Shown piece by piece: positions 49,738 to 58,735 of a stretch of DNA of 64,000 nt. Position 1 is the stretch's first letter, and each line of letters starts with the position of its first letter. The notes below the pieces were generated by a model that saw only the letters and a program-made list of their open reading frames with translations, had not been told where the DNA came from and searched no databases. This DNA is from JAAXTX01 sp035560715 (GTDB taxonomy: Bacteria; Patescibacteriota; Minisyncoccia; Moranbacterales; UBA1568): the NCBI GenBank assembly GCA_035560715.1, contig DATMYW010000034.1:1-64000 (forward strand). The letters run 5' to 3'. The translations under genes and the position numbers were made by a program.

Positions 49738-50013
49738 CTAATCCAGAATGCTTGCCAATGCGACGATTCCATACAGCCCGTCCAGCTCGTCGGTCAGCGT
49801 CTTGATATCCGCACGTGTCCCCTCGATGACAACCGTGATGAGACCGCTGTAATTCCGCAGCCCTGTCCGACCAAGGTTCACGCCGAGGCGCGAAATGATG
49901 TTGTTCCCGTGCCTGGAGAGTATCTCGTTGATTTTTCCAGCGTGCGTCTCGCGCTCCTTCACGAGAATGGTCACCGTCGCGATATGGGACTGGGGCTTCG
50001 ATGTTTCGGTCAT
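49738..50013 (-). CDS. Small ACT-domain-like protein (TM1266-type)
   Basis: A 91-residue single-domain protein: IATVTILVKERETHAGKINE, then ILSRHGNNIISRLGVNLG, GLITVVIEGTRADIKTLTDE and LYGIVALAS. The beta-alpha-beta-beta-alpha-beta order and the RxG element fit the small ACT-like proteins annotated as TM1266-type regulators. Ligand unknown. No hydrogenase gene lies in the window, so a hydrogenase-regulator label would be unsafe. Confidence 0.75.
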   Translation of the reverse strand: MTETSKPQSHIATVTILVKERETHAGKINEILSRHGNNIISRLGVNLGRTGLRNYSGLITVVIEGTRADIKTLTDELDGLYGIVALASILD

Positions 50014-50080
50014 ATTCGTTTGATTATTGACGCAAATAATTGAGTATCGGATAAATCAAAACACCAGACACATTCATGAA

Positions 50081-51202
50081 TCAGAGATTTTCATAAACTT
50101 TCGCATAGCGCTTCGCGGTTTCCTTCAGATCGAATTCCCGCTCGACGTAGGCGCGGGCAGCCAAACCCATCGTTTTGACCAACGCACGATCGTTCTCGAA
50201 TCGCTGGACGGCCGTCAGGAACGCGTCACCGTCACCGCGGGGGATGGTAATCGTGAAATCGGCAGCCGAAAATTCCGTAAAGAGCGGAATGTCGGAAAGG
50301 ATGACCGGCTTGGCGCAGGCATACGGTTCGATGACCGCGAGCGGAACATCGAACTTTCCCTTCATGTCGCCGACCGGAAAGGCGATCACATCGGCAAGAT
50401 TATACAACCCGAGAACATCGCCAAAGGTATCGGAGCAGTGAAACCGGTTGCCGAGACCCGCCTCTTTAAATTTCCCCATGACCTCGTTTTTCTTCGCGAC
50501 GTCGGCTTCGTTCTTCAGACGGAGCGCCCAAAAGAATCGAACGGGGGAATCGGGGTGTTCGCGATGATATCTGATCATGGCGTCTGCGAGCATATCGGTC
50601 GCGCCCAATCGGGCGTATTCACCGACGTACGACACGATGAAGTCATCCTTCGTGAATCCGAAACGTTTCAACAGTTCCGGATTCTTGGGTGCCGGACGGA
50701 AATGGTCGAGGTCTATTCCGGGATATATGCGCTCCACCCCCGCAAATCCCATCTCCTCGAGTCGGTGCTTCGACCGATCGGCATACGTGATGATCCGGTC
50801 CGCGAAGAGCATTTTTTTCAGGTCTTCCTCGGAATAGAGGTCCTCGCGCAGCGTGGCGACGGTCTGAATGGTCTTGCCGCGGGTCGGACGAACCAGGTTT
50901 CGGATGATCCACGAGTTGAGTTTCGTCGGCGTGAAGAGATAGTGGGTCACGTCGAACCGGTTGCGGAATCGAAACAGCGAGAAGAAGAGCTCGGCCTTTG
51001 CGCGCAAGTCGAATCGTCCCGAAGAGTAGATCGGTTCCTGTGAGACGGACCCCGGAAGGGCGTCGATCGTGCCGCTCGTGAGGATCGAAGCCGGAATGCC
51101 CGAAAGCGACTTCGCCAGGAAATAGGCGAAGTTCTTGGATCCTTCGTCCCACGGGGGACAGAGCGGTCGAGTGACGAGGAGCACGTTTTTTTTCTGGGGC
51201 AT
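50081..51202 (-). CDS. Glycosyltransferase family 4
   Basis: A 373-residue GT-B enzyme: NVLLVTRPLCPPWDEGSKNF at the N-terminus, RIITYADRSKHRLEEMGF, RIYPGIDLDHFRP, VSYVGEYARLGATDML and FDVPLAVIEPYACAKPVILS with the E-x7-E-like PLAVIEPYACAK. No membrane segment. Its operon neighbours (51219-53860) are membrane proteins of unknown function. ATG 51202 was chosen because the longer frame upstream runs into the 51219 gene. Confidence 0.9.
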   Translation of the reverse strand: MPQKKNVLLVTRPLCPPWDEGSKNFAYFLAKSLSGIPASILTSGTIDALPGSVSQEPIYSSGRFDLRAKAELFFSLFRFRNRFDVTHYLFTPTKLNSWIIRNLVRPTRGKTIQTVATLREDLYSEEDLKKMLFADRIITYADRSKHRLEEMGFAGVERIYPGIDLDHFRPAPKNPELLKRFGFTKDDFIVSYVGEYARLGATDMLADAMIRYHREHPDSPVRFFWALRLKNEADVAKKNEVMGKFKEAGLGNRFHCSDTFGDVLGLYNLADVIAFPVGDMKGKFDVPLAVIEPYACAKPVILSDIPLFTEFSAADFTITIPRGDGDAFLTAVQRFENDRALVKTMGLAARAYVEREFDLKETAKRYAKVYENL

Positions 51203-51218
51203 ATGTCGTTCTTGGCGG

Positions 51219-51644
51219 TTATCGTTCCCGGTAAATCTCCCTCTTCGTGCCGTCATCTGCCGATACGGAGACGCTCGTGCGGCCCGAATCCGGTACGACA
51301 TCCGGAGTCACGAGCCTCGTATCTCCCTTGGCGACCGACAGATCACCGGTCGAAAGCGTCGATCCTCCGCGCGTTACGGTATATGTGAAGCGGGTCGCTT
51401 TGGAATGATTCGTGACCAGGAAAGACGACGAGTCGGCATTGCGTGTCTCGAAGGAGAGTGTCCACCAGTCTTTCCCGCGATCCGGATCGAAGGCGCGTTC
51501 TATCCCGAAGAACAATATGCCGACGGCGATCGAAAACATGACGATGGTCGCACAAGCCGGCCCCCACTCGCTTTCCGTGAGCCGGGCAAGGGATACGAGC
51601 TTCCTTTCGCTCGTGTCGGTGTCGCGATTACTGTTTCCGTTCAT
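51219..51644 (-). CDS. Single-pass membrane protein with small extracellular domain
   Basis: A 141-residue protein: a charged cytoplasmic N-terminus (about 1-27), one membrane helix (about 30-48, ACATIVMFSIAVGILFFG), then a Ser/Thr-rich beta-type domain (TRFTYTVTRGGSTLSTGDLS...) of about 80 residues outside. No family recognised; it has a DUF1616-like feel but I cannot confirm it. The start overlaps the end of the 51628 gene by 17 bases and the GT4 gene follows 16 bases later. Confidence 0.75.
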   Translation of the reverse strand: MNGNSNRDTDTSERKLVSLARLTESEWGPACATIVMFSIAVGILFFGIERAFDPDRGKDWWTLSFETRNADSSSFLVTNHSKATRFTYTVTRGGSTLSTGDLSVAKGDTRLVTPDVVPDSGRTSVSVSADDGTKREIYRER

Positions 51645-53601
51645 AGATTTGTATGGATGTACCGTCGAAAATACGGGAGAACGCGTGCGATTTTTCGAAT
51701 TGAGACGAGTCGTATCGTGGATTGACGGCGAGCAGGTTCACCCGAAGGTCGGCGAAGCACGTCTGCCCATCCGACAGATTCGGTGCGGAAATCATGCGGA
51801 GCGTGCACTGTTCGCGGGGATTCGTCTCGTCCTCATACCGCTTGAAGAGCCCTCTGGAAAGCGGATACGAGTACCCCTTCATGAAAAGCAGTTTCATCCA
51901 CGAATCGGCAGCGAGATAATTATGGTCCTTGAGAGGGAGATCGCCTGGCAGCGCATGATCGGAGAGGTATATCGATGCGTCGAATACCTCGATCGCATCC
52001 TGCGTCCTGACCGATCCAGGCAGTGACGACTGATTATCCTGCGAACCGTCCCATGCCGGAAAGGAAAACAATATCAGTGACGCGAACAGGAATGCCGTTC
52101 CCGGCAGCAACACACCCGATATCCTGCCGACCGGATTGCGGAAATATGACGGAAACGCCGCGAGAAACAGTCCGGCAAGGATGGTCATGGGAAACGAAAG
52201 GTAGGTGCCGATACGATCCGAGGGAATATTGAGAAACAGCCATCCTGGACGGATAGTCATGAGGAGCAGTATGCCACCCCAACCCAACAGGAAGGGAAAC
52301 GTGACGGATCTGCGGAGCGGCCGGATCGCTGCCGCGAGGACGAGTGCGGCGATGCCGATCGCCATACGGGCGGTCCCGGTACTTTGCGTCGCCTGGAGGA
52401 ACGTGAGGCCGGTCCGCGTAGATTTCAACGGGGTGCCGACGGCGGTCGTGACGGCGTTGGTTTCGATGTAAGTCGGCATGGCGATCAAGAAGAAGAACGA
52501 TCCAGCGAAGACGAGTGCAAGAGCCGGATACGGAGACATGAACAACCGTAGGAATTTTTTCAGAAGTCCTGACAGATTACGGAATGACATGCCGATGAGG
52601 GAGATCGCCGTACCGAAAATCGAGAACCCGAGAACGAACGCGGAGAGGTGATGCGTATATGCGAGCGTGAGCGTAACGAGCAGACCGAGACCGAGAAAAC
52701 GTGAGTCTTCCTCCGTGAACGCCCGGAAGAACGACAAGATGACGAGCGGAATCATCAGGTTCCCGAATAGGTTACCGACCACGCCGCCTGAAACGAACTT
52801 CGTCTCGGGAGATGCCAGGGTGAAGAGCGGTCCGGCGAAAAAGAGTACGGCGAGTCCCGCAGTGACCGGCGAAATGTCACGATCGCGGAATAACGGTACC
52901 GAAAGACGAACCGACAGGACGAATAGCGCGATAATCGACAGCAGGTTCACGAGAAGCAGGAACGATATCGGGAATGCGGAGAAGAAGGAGGAGCCGGACA
53001 GTTTCGCGATCGCCGCGAAGGGAAGGTGTTCGCCGATGATGAAGTCCGATATCGGTTCCGGGGCGGAGAGCGACGTGTGACCGTCGCCTCTGTCGACGAT
53101 CTCACGCTTGGAATAGTCCGGCAACCTTCCAGTATCGACGATGACCTTGGACCAGTACATGTGATGACCGAGATCCGTGGCGGTCGGCAGACCGGCATCG
53201 AACAGATAGAAGGTCTTCAGGAAGACCGTCAGACCGAAGAGTAACAAGAAAACCGCGCGTTCCGTGTCCGAGAATCGGACTGCAGATCCGAAAGTATCGG
53301 GGCGAGAGTTGATCGGCGTCCGTTTCGAGATGAAGAAACGTAGAAATATCAGTCTTAGGACGGCTGAGGCGATCGGTACGACCGTCAGGGCAAGTAGCAG
53401 GACGGGAACGGTAAGTCCCACTCCGGCCCGGCCGATGGCCATCATAGAGAAATCGAGCGAACCGATTCCGAGCACGAATGAGAAGGTGAGCCGTTCGAGA
53501 GGGGAGAGACGGAAGGACGGACCGAACAGACCCCAAATCAAAAGATGCCCGAAAGCGGGAATCGCGAGCGTGACCAGAAGAAACGGAAGGAAAGTAATCA
53601 T
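51628..53601 (-). CDS. Large polytopic membrane protein, GT-C-like
   Basis: A 657-residue protein with about 14 membrane helices and a soluble C-terminal region (about 540-657). The outer loop after the fourth helix has FDAGLPTATDLGHHMYWSKV and later EPISDFIIGEHLPFAAIAK; a YTHHLSAFVLGF helix is also distinctive. The size and the acidic loop resemble GT-C enzymes, but no named family can be given. ATG 53601 is chosen over TTG 53613. It sits between a small Cys protein and a single-pass protein in one operon with a GT4. Confidence 0.72.
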   Translation of the reverse strand: MITFLPFLLVTLAIPAFGHLLIWGLFGPSFRLSPLERLTFSFVLGIGSLDFSMMAIGRAGVGLTVPVLLLALTVVPIASAVLRLIFLRFFISKRTPINSRPDTFGSAVRFSDTERAVFLLLFGLTVFLKTFYLFDAGLPTATDLGHHMYWSKVIVDTGRLPDYSKREIVDRGDGHTSLSAPEPISDFIIGEHLPFAAIAKLSGSSFFSAFPISFLLLVNLLSIIALFVLSVRLSVPLFRDRDISPVTAGLAVLFFAGPLFTLASPETKFVSGGVVGNLFGNLMIPLVILSFFRAFTEEDSRFLGLGLLVTLTLAYTHHLSAFVLGFSIFGTAISLIGMSFRNLSGLLKKFLRLFMSPYPALALVFAGSFFFLIAMPTYIETNAVTTAVGTPLKSTRTGLTFLQATQSTGTARMAIGIAALVLAAAIRPLRRSVTFPFLLGWGGILLLMTIRPGWLFLNIPSDRIGTYLSFPMTILAGLFLAAFPSYFRNPVGRISGVLLPGTAFLFASLILFSFPAWDGSQDNQSSLPGSVRTQDAIEVFDASIYLSDHALPGDLPLKDHNYLAADSWMKLLFMKGYSYPLSRGLFKRYEDETNPREQCTLRMISAPNLSDGQTCFADLRVNLLAVNPRYDSSQFEKSHAFSRIFDGTSIQIYERKQ

Positions 53602-53614
53602 AGGTCGGCGCAAC

Positions 53615-53860
53615 TCATTTCACGGCTTGTTTCCGTATGAGAATCCCGGGATCGATGCAGTTCCACTGACAGCCGTCTTTGGCTCCTTTGACCCCGGTCA
53701 TAATCAACGTGCCGCGACATGACGACAGCATCGTATCGCAGCGCGCTTTCTGATCCGCGATGTATTGCCAGTTCGGCTCATACCCGAAATATCGCAGACC
53801 GAGGACGGTAAGCGTCAGAATTCCGGTAATCCAAATGGCGAAACGAAGAAGGCTGAACAT
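53615..53860 (-). CDS. Small membrane-anchored protein with four conserved-looking Cys
   Basis: An 81-residue protein: one membrane helix (about 5-23), then a short outer part with four Cys in CDTMLSSC and CQWNC, flanked by EPNWQYIADQKA and IDPGIL. Two disulfides outside the membrane are likely. No family recognised. The stop is 13 bases before the start of the large membrane protein, so it is probably the first gene of that minus-strand operon. Confidence 0.65.
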   Translation of the reverse strand: MFSLLRFAIWITGILTLTVLGLRYFGYEPNWQYIADQKARCDTMLSSCRGTLIMTGVKGAKDGCQWNCIDPGILIRKQAVK

Positions 53861-53925
53861 AGGCGTAACTTCACACATCATATCACAGAATTGTCCGGTA
53901 CGGCACCTGATGCCCGCCAGAATTC

Positions 53926-53953
53926 TTGCATTTTCTCGTCGGAGTCGTATCAT
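53926..53953 (+). promoter_or_regulatory. Possible promoter upstream of the 54007 dehydrogenase
   Basis: TTGCAT (53926-53931), 16-base spacer, TATCAT (53948-53953). The predicted start near 53960 would make ATG 53962 leaderless, or leave about 46 bases before ATG 54007. Confidence 0.4.
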
Positions 53954-54006
53954 ATCTGGGAATGAGCGCGAAAGGACCGCCATTCGTAATACGTACAAGA
54001 GTCACT

Positions 54007-55335
54007 ATGCGCGATACGAAAGCCGAATCGAAGGGACAGTCTCACCCGAAGGAAACCGTAGCCGTCATGGGTCTCGGCTATGTCGGGTTGCCGCTCGCCC
54101 TCCTGTCCCGCGAGAGCGGATATGAGGTGATCGGCTTCGACGTGAACGCGGAACTGGTCGGGAAGATTAATGAGGGTATTTGTCCGATTCCGGACGACGA
54201 GAAGGTCGTCAGCAAGTTTACCGAGAACCGATTCCCCGCGACGACCGATCCGAAGGAACTCTTGAAGGCCGATGTCGTGCTTATCGCCGTGCCGACTCCC
54301 GTAGACGAGATGCAGAACCCGGTTTATGACTACGTGGTCGGGGCGTCCACCCTTTCTGCTGACAATCTCAAGCACGGAGCCTTGGTCGTACTCGAATCGA
54401 CGGTCAATCCCGGGGCTTGTGAGGAGCTCGTGCGCCCGATTTTCGAGAAACGCGGCCATAGGATCGGAACCGACGTAGAGATCGCGCACTCACCGGAACG
54501 CATCGACCCCGGGAAGTCCGTTTTCAGCAAGGGGTGGCATATCGGAAATACGCCGCGAGTTGTCGGTTCGTTCACCCAGGAGGGGACTCGCCGAGCGCTC
54601 GGCTTCTACCGCTCGATCATCGATGCCGAGATCCGTCCGATGAAGTCTATCCGCGAAGCGGAGGCGGTCAAGATTCTCGAGAATACCTTCCGCGACATCA
54701 ATATCGCCTTCATCAATGAGATCGCGCAGTGCTTCGACATGCTCGATATCGACGTCCTCGATGTCATCGAAGGTGCGAAGACGAAGCCGTATTCCTTCCT
54801 GGCGCATTATCCGTCCTGCGGAGTCGGCGGGCACTGCATCCCGGTCGACCCGTACTACCTCATCGAGCAGGCGCAGAAGGCCGGATTCGACCACAAGTTC
54901 ATGCGACGCGCCCGGGAGGTGAACAACTTCATGCCGGAATACACCGTCGAGCGGATGCAGGACGCCCTCAATTCGATCAAGCGACCGATGAAGGGCGAGA
55001 AGATCGGCGTGATGGGACTCGCGTACAAGGCGAACGTGGACGACCTCCGTGAATCGCCCGCGTTCAAGATCATAAAACACCTGAAGCGGCACGAGGCGGA
55101 CGTGATCACGTTCGATCCGCACATACCCGATAAGAGCGATACGAAGACCCTGGAGGAATTCCTTAAGAAGGTCGACCATATCCTGCTCACGGTCAATCAC
55201 GACGCCTTCACCGAGATCGACCCGGCGCTCTTCCGGGAACACGGCATCCAGGTCATCGTCGATGGCAAGAACTGTCTCGACAAGGACGCCGTCAAGGCGG
55301 AGGGTATCGTTTACCGAGGCATCGGACGGCAGTAG
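54007..55335 (+). CDS. Nucleotide-sugar dehydrogenase (WecC/UDP-ManNAc dehydrogenase-like)
   Basis: A 442-residue NAD-dependent enzyme: VAVMGLGYVGLPLALL (Rossmann, Gly22-Gly27), IAVPTPVDEMQNPVYDYVV, LESTVNPGACEELV, HSPERIDPGK, SCGVGGHCIPVDPYYL with the catalytic Cys, and GLAYKANVDDLRESPA. HSPERIDPG and GGHCIPVDPYY are the WecC/WbpA-type variants rather than Ugd, so UDP-HexNAc is the more likely substrate. ATG 54007 is taken; ATG 53962 is possible if the mRNA is leaderless. Confidence 0.93.
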   Translation: MRDTKAESKGQSHPKETVAVMGLGYVGLPLALLSRESGYEVIGFDVNAELVGKINEGICPIPDDEKVVSKFTENRFPATTDPKELLKADVVLIAVPTPVDEMQNPVYDYVVGASTLSADNLKHGALVVLESTVNPGACEELVRPIFEKRGHRIGTDVEIAHSPERIDPGKSVFSKGWHIGNTPRVVGSFTQEGTRRALGFYRSIIDAEIRPMKSIREAEAVKILENTFRDINIAFINEIAQCFDMLDIDVLDVIEGAKTKPYSFLAHYPSCGVGGHCIPVDPYYLIEQAQKAGFDHKFMRRAREVNNFMPEYTVERMQDALNSIKRPMKGEKIGVMGLAYKANVDDLRESPAFKIIKHLKRHEADVITFDPHIPDKSDTKTLEEFLKKVDHILLTVNHDAFTEIDPALFREHGIQVIVDGKNCLDKDAVKAEGIVYRGIGRQ

Positions 55336-55354
55336 ACGATGGCATGATTGAGAC

Positions 55355-55384
55355 AAAAACCCCGGGATTTACCCGGGGTTTTTC
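55355..55384 (+). terminator. Rho-independent terminator after the 54007 gene
   Basis: AAAAACCCCGGG (55355-55366) pairs with CCCGGGGTTTTT (55372-55383), loop ATTTA, giving a long T-tract. Confidence 0.92.
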
Positions 55385-55413
55385 TTTACGGCTGGAAAAA
55401 ACTGGTGTACGAT
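55385..55413 (+). promoter_or_regulatory. Possible promoter of the 55464 GT2 gene
   Basis: TTTACG (55385-55390), 17-base spacer, TACGAT (55408-55413). It follows directly after the terminator. Confidence 0.4.
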
Positions 55414-55463
55414 ACGATTGTGGAAGAAACGGGTGTAAACCGCATAAACATCATGCGTACCGT

Positions 55464-56414
55464 ATGAAACTGATCGTAAACATGCCGGCGTTCAACGAAG
55501 AGGAGAAGCTCGCGGAGACGATCCGTCGCGTTCCGAGGACGTTCAAGGGTATTGACGAAGTATTGGTGCAGATCATCGATGACGGTTCGACCGACGGGAC
55601 CGTGGATGAGGCGAAGAAGGGCGGAGCGGATATCGTTCTTTCGCATGACGGCAATCGGGGGCTCGGCGTCATGTTCCGCACGGCGCGCGAGAGCGCGCTC
55701 GAGAACGGTGCCGATATCCTCGTGAATATCGATGCTGATGGACAGTTCGATCCGTACGATATTCAGAAAATTATCGACCCGATCCTCGCGCATAAGGCGG
55801 ACATGGTCATCGCGGACCGTTTCTCGAAGAGTACAGCCGAAAACATACCGTTCATAAAAGACGTTTTAAACCGTCTCGGCGCGTGGGCGGTCGGAAAGGC
55901 GCTCGGTAAACCGGTCGTCGATCTGACGTGTGGGTTCCGCGGCCATAACCGTGAGACGCTTTTGAGACTGAATGATCCGAGTGGCTTCACGTATACTCAG
56001 GAGACGATTATCGATGCTATCGGTAAGAATCTCAAGTTGACATGGATACCAGTGAAAGTTACCTACTTCGCGGGACGCAAGTCACGCGTAGTGAAGACGA
56101 TCTGGAAGTATGTCTCGAGTTCTACCCGTATCATTATCCGGGCGTTCCGTGATGTTCGTCCGATGACTTTTTTCGCAAAACCCGGTTTCTATTTGATGGG
56201 ACTTTCGGTGATCCTGTTCGTTATCTTCGTGGCGCTTTATATCCCGGATATGAAGATTACGCCGTATCGGAACTATCTTATCTCGTCACTCGCGTCGTTT
56301 TTGATAGGGCTGCAGTTGGTCGTGTTCGGTCTGATTGCCGACATGGTTCGTGGAACGAAACAGCTCAACGAGGAGATCCTCTACAAGATGCGTAAGGACA
56401 AGTACGCGAAATAA
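55464..56414 (+). CDS. Glycosyltransferase family 2 with C-terminal membrane helices
   Basis: A 316-residue enzyme: KLIVNMPAFNEEEKLAETI, VQIIDDGSTDGTVDEA, HDGNRGLGVMFRTARESAL, the D-x-D site in VNIDADGQFDPYDI, DLTCGFRGHNRETLLRL and FAGRKSRVV. Two membrane helices (about 243-262 and 273-296) follow. The pattern is that of polyprenyl-phosphate sugar synthases. ATG 55464 begins the family; the longer frame from 55344 overlaps the terminator. Confidence 0.9.
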   Translation: MKLIVNMPAFNEEEKLAETIRRVPRTFKGIDEVLVQIIDDGSTDGTVDEAKKGGADIVLSHDGNRGLGVMFRTARESALENGADILVNIDADGQFDPYDIQKIIDPILAHKADMVIADRFSKSTAENIPFIKDVLNRLGAWAVGKALGKPVVDLTCGFRGHNRETLLRLNDPSGFTYTQETIIDAIGKNLKLTWIPVKVTYFAGRKSRVVKTIWKYVSSSTRIIIRAFRDVRPMTFFAKPGFYLMGLSVILFVIFVALYIPDMKITPYRNYLISSLASFLIGLQLVVFGLIADMVRGTKQLNEEILYKMRKDKYAK

Positions 56415-56476
56415 TGTCTGGTCGTTCGGGCCGAGGGACGCCCGTGGCGCCCCTCTTTCCATTTCACTTTAAGGAT

Positions 56477-57577
56477 ATGAAGATCCTCTTCGTTTCGCGG
56501 GCCTATCCGCCGATCATGGGCGGGATCGAGCGGCAGAACTTCGAACTCGGACGATCACTCGGAAAAATCGCCGACATCACGATCGTCGCGAACACCCGTG
56601 GCAAGAAATTCCTGCCTATATTCCTGACGTACGCGATGATACGGATCATCTTCGATTTGCCGCGCCACGACGTGCTCCTGTTCGGCGACGGCGTGCAGGC
56701 ACCGCTCGGGGTCGTGGCGAAGTTTTTCTTTCGGAGTAAAAAGGTCGTCGCGGTCGTGCACGGATTGGATGTGACCTTTTGTCAGAAGAAATCGCTCATG
56801 GGCCGCATCTATCGCGCAGTGAACATCCCGTCGCTGCGGACGCTCGACCGACTGATCATGGTCGGCCGACATACGATCGACGAGGCGGTCAAGGTGGGCG
56901 TCGATCGGAACCGATGCGTTTTCGTACCGAACGGCCTTTTTCCGGACGAACTTCGTGAGGCTCATACCCGCGTTGAACTCGAGGCCCTGACGGGGATGGA
57001 CCTCACCGGCAAGAAAGTCATCCTTCGCGTCGGACGCTTCGTCCCGCACAAAGGGGTCGCATGGTTCATAGATTCGGTCATGCCCTTGTTGCCGTCGGAA
57101 TTCGTGCTCGTGGCCGCCGGCGGTCGCAACGGGAAGACCGTGGGCGACCGCGACGCGTACGCCGATGCCGAAGACGCCATGCTCCGACACGCACTTGAAA
57201 ATCGCGTGCGGTTATTGCCGAACGTCGCGCAGAACGACCTGAAAATACTGTTCAACACGGCCGATGCGTACGTGTCGCCGAATATCGAGGTGCCCGGGTC
57301 GATGGAAGGATTCGGCATCAACGCGATTGAGGCGGCCGCCTGCGGGCGGGTCGTCGTCTGTGCCGATTTTCAGGGGCTCAAGGACGCCATACAAGACGGC
57401 GAAAACGGGTTCATGGTGCCACAAGGAGACTCGCAGGCGTGGGCTGCGAAAATCCGTGCCGCGTTCGCGGACGGATTCGACCGCGCAGCCTTCGGCGAGA
57501 AGGCGCGGATCTATACGGCGGCGCATTTCTCGTGGGACGGCATCGCGAATCGGTATCTGGAAGTGCTCAGCAAATAA
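56477..57577 (+). CDS. Glycosyltransferase family 4
   Basis: A 366-residue GT-B enzyme: MKILFVSRAYPPIMGGIERQ at the N-terminus, VVAVVHGLDVTFC, VFVPNGLFPDEL, ILRVGRFVPHKGVAWF and PGSMEGFGINAIEAAACGRV with the E-x7-E motif (EGFGINAIE). AAGGA lies just before ATG 56477; ATG 56414 (TAATG overlap with the previous stop) is the alternative and adds 21 residues of low similarity. It lies in one operon with the flanking GT2 and DMT genes. Confidence 0.9.
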   Translation: MKILFVSRAYPPIMGGIERQNFELGRSLGKIADITIVANTRGKKFLPIFLTYAMIRIIFDLPRHDVLLFGDGVQAPLGVVAKFFFRSKKVVAVVHGLDVTFCQKKSLMGRIYRAVNIPSLRTLDRLIMVGRHTIDEAVKVGVDRNRCVFVPNGLFPDELREAHTRVELEALTGMDLTGKKVILRVGRFVPHKGVAWFIDSVMPLLPSEFVLVAAGGRNGKTVGDRDAYADAEDAMLRHALENRVRLLPNVAQNDLKILFNTADAYVSPNIEVPGSMEGFGINAIEAAACGRVVVCADFQGLKDAIQDGENGFMVPQGDSQAWAAKIRAAFADGFDRAAFGEKARIYTAAHFSWDGIANRYLEVLSK

Positions 57578-57588
57578 CCGCGCCGCTC

Positions 57589-58500
57589 ATGTTCTGGATC
57601 TATCTGGCGCTGATAGCGGCGGCGTTACAGGCGGTCGAGGCGGCCATCAAGAAAAAGCTCCTTCGAGAAGCCGATACGAACGTCGTCATCGGGACGGTGT
57701 CGTTTTTGGGAGCGTCCGTCCTGTTTTTTATCGCGATGTACGTCCATTCGGGGCAGGTCTGGCATCCCGGTCTCTCGGCGAGGTTCTGGGAGGCGATGTT
57801 TTTTTATGCGGGACTCAATATCGCGGCCTCGTGGTACGGATACAAGGCCCTCGACCTGGCGGAATTTACGTTTCTTGCGCCGTTCATGACCCTGACCAGC
57901 CTGACGATGGCCATCCCACCCATATTCTTGTTAGGTGAATTCCCAAGCATCGCTTCACTGTCAGGTATCATCCTGGTGATAGCGGGAACGGCCGTCATGA
58001 CGTTTCGGAGGAAGCGGAAGGACAAGGTGTGCGAAAGTGAAGACGAACGTCGCCGGAACAACAGGAAAGGACTCATGTATTTGCTCATCACTGCGGGGTG
58101 TTTCACGTTCACGCCGACCCTGGGTAAGGTCACGATACAGGAAAGCACGCCCCTGTTCGCCTCGTTCGTGGTCTTCATGCTTATCGGGCTCGGATTCATG
58201 ATCATATCGGTCTGTATCGGGAAGTTCGGGAAACTCCGTTCGGTGCTGACCGAGAAGGGGTACCGCGTCACGCTGGTCGCGATTTTAGTGACCGCCGTGC
58301 TCACGTTCATCGAGAACGCCAGCGCCAACACGGCCATGACGATGGCACCGGTCGCGACGGTCATGGCGCTCAAGCGAACCGCACCGCTCTTCTCCTTCAT
58401 TATCGGCATCACGTACTTCCGCGAACGCAAGGACATCCTCAAGAAACTTGCCGGTGCCGTCCTCATGGTCGCCGGCGCGATAATTATTTCGATACTGTAA
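57589..58500 (+). CDS. EamA/DMT-superfamily transporter
   Basis: A 303-residue protein with ten membrane helices in two similar halves, each carrying an EamA-like domain: AALQAVEAAIKKKLLREADT in the first helix, YGYKALDLAEFTFLAPFMTL, then KRTAPLFSFIIGITYFRER in the second half. A charged loop (about 140-160) separates the halves. Substrate unknown; related proteins export amino acids, nucleotide sugars or lipid-linked sugars (ArnE/F-like). ATG 57589 is chosen because the first helix starts there. Next to two glycosyltransferases. Confidence 0.88.
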   Translation: MFWIYLALIAAALQAVEAAIKKKLLREADTNVVIGTVSFLGASVLFFIAMYVHSGQVWHPGLSARFWEAMFFYAGLNIAASWYGYKALDLAEFTFLAPFMTLTSLTMAIPPIFLLGEFPSIASLSGIILVIAGTAVMTFRRKRKDKVCESEDERRRNNRKGLMYLLITAGCFTFTPTLGKVTIQESTPLFASFVVFMLIGLGFMIISVCIGKFGKLRSVLTEKGYRVTLVAILVTAVLTFIENASANTAMTMAPVATVMALKRTAPLFSFIIGITYFRERKDILKKLAGAVLMVAGAIIISIL

Positions 58501-58614
58501 CCTGAATCGCAATGACTTTTTTCATCGACCTGCTCGGTGATAATCGCGATTGCACATTTCGAATTCCTGAACGGTTCGAGGTAGTTAGCTCGGGCCGTAT
58601 ATTCTTGGCTGGGG

Positions 58615-58642
58615 TTGACGGAATTTTAGAATATGTTATCAT
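58615..58642 (+). promoter_or_regulatory. Strong promoter of the 58736 oxidoreductase gene
   Basis: TTGACG (58615-58620), 16-base spacer, TATCAT (58637-58642), each one base from consensus. The start near 58649 gives an 87-base leader with two small hairpins (GTCTT/AAGAC and GCCA/TGGC) and the SD AGGAGG at 58722-58727. Confidence 0.7.
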
Positions 58643-58735
58643 TGCGAGTCTTATTTAAGACAGCGATCTTTAAAAAAAATGTATTTTCTCAACGCCATTT
58701 TGGCAAAATCCGGCTTCGTCCAGGAGGGATAGGTC

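Noticed and set aside
54007..55335. Second copy of ugd
   Set aside because: HSPERIDPG and GGHCIPVDPYY motifs fit the WecC/WbpA branch better than UDP-glucose dehydrogenase.
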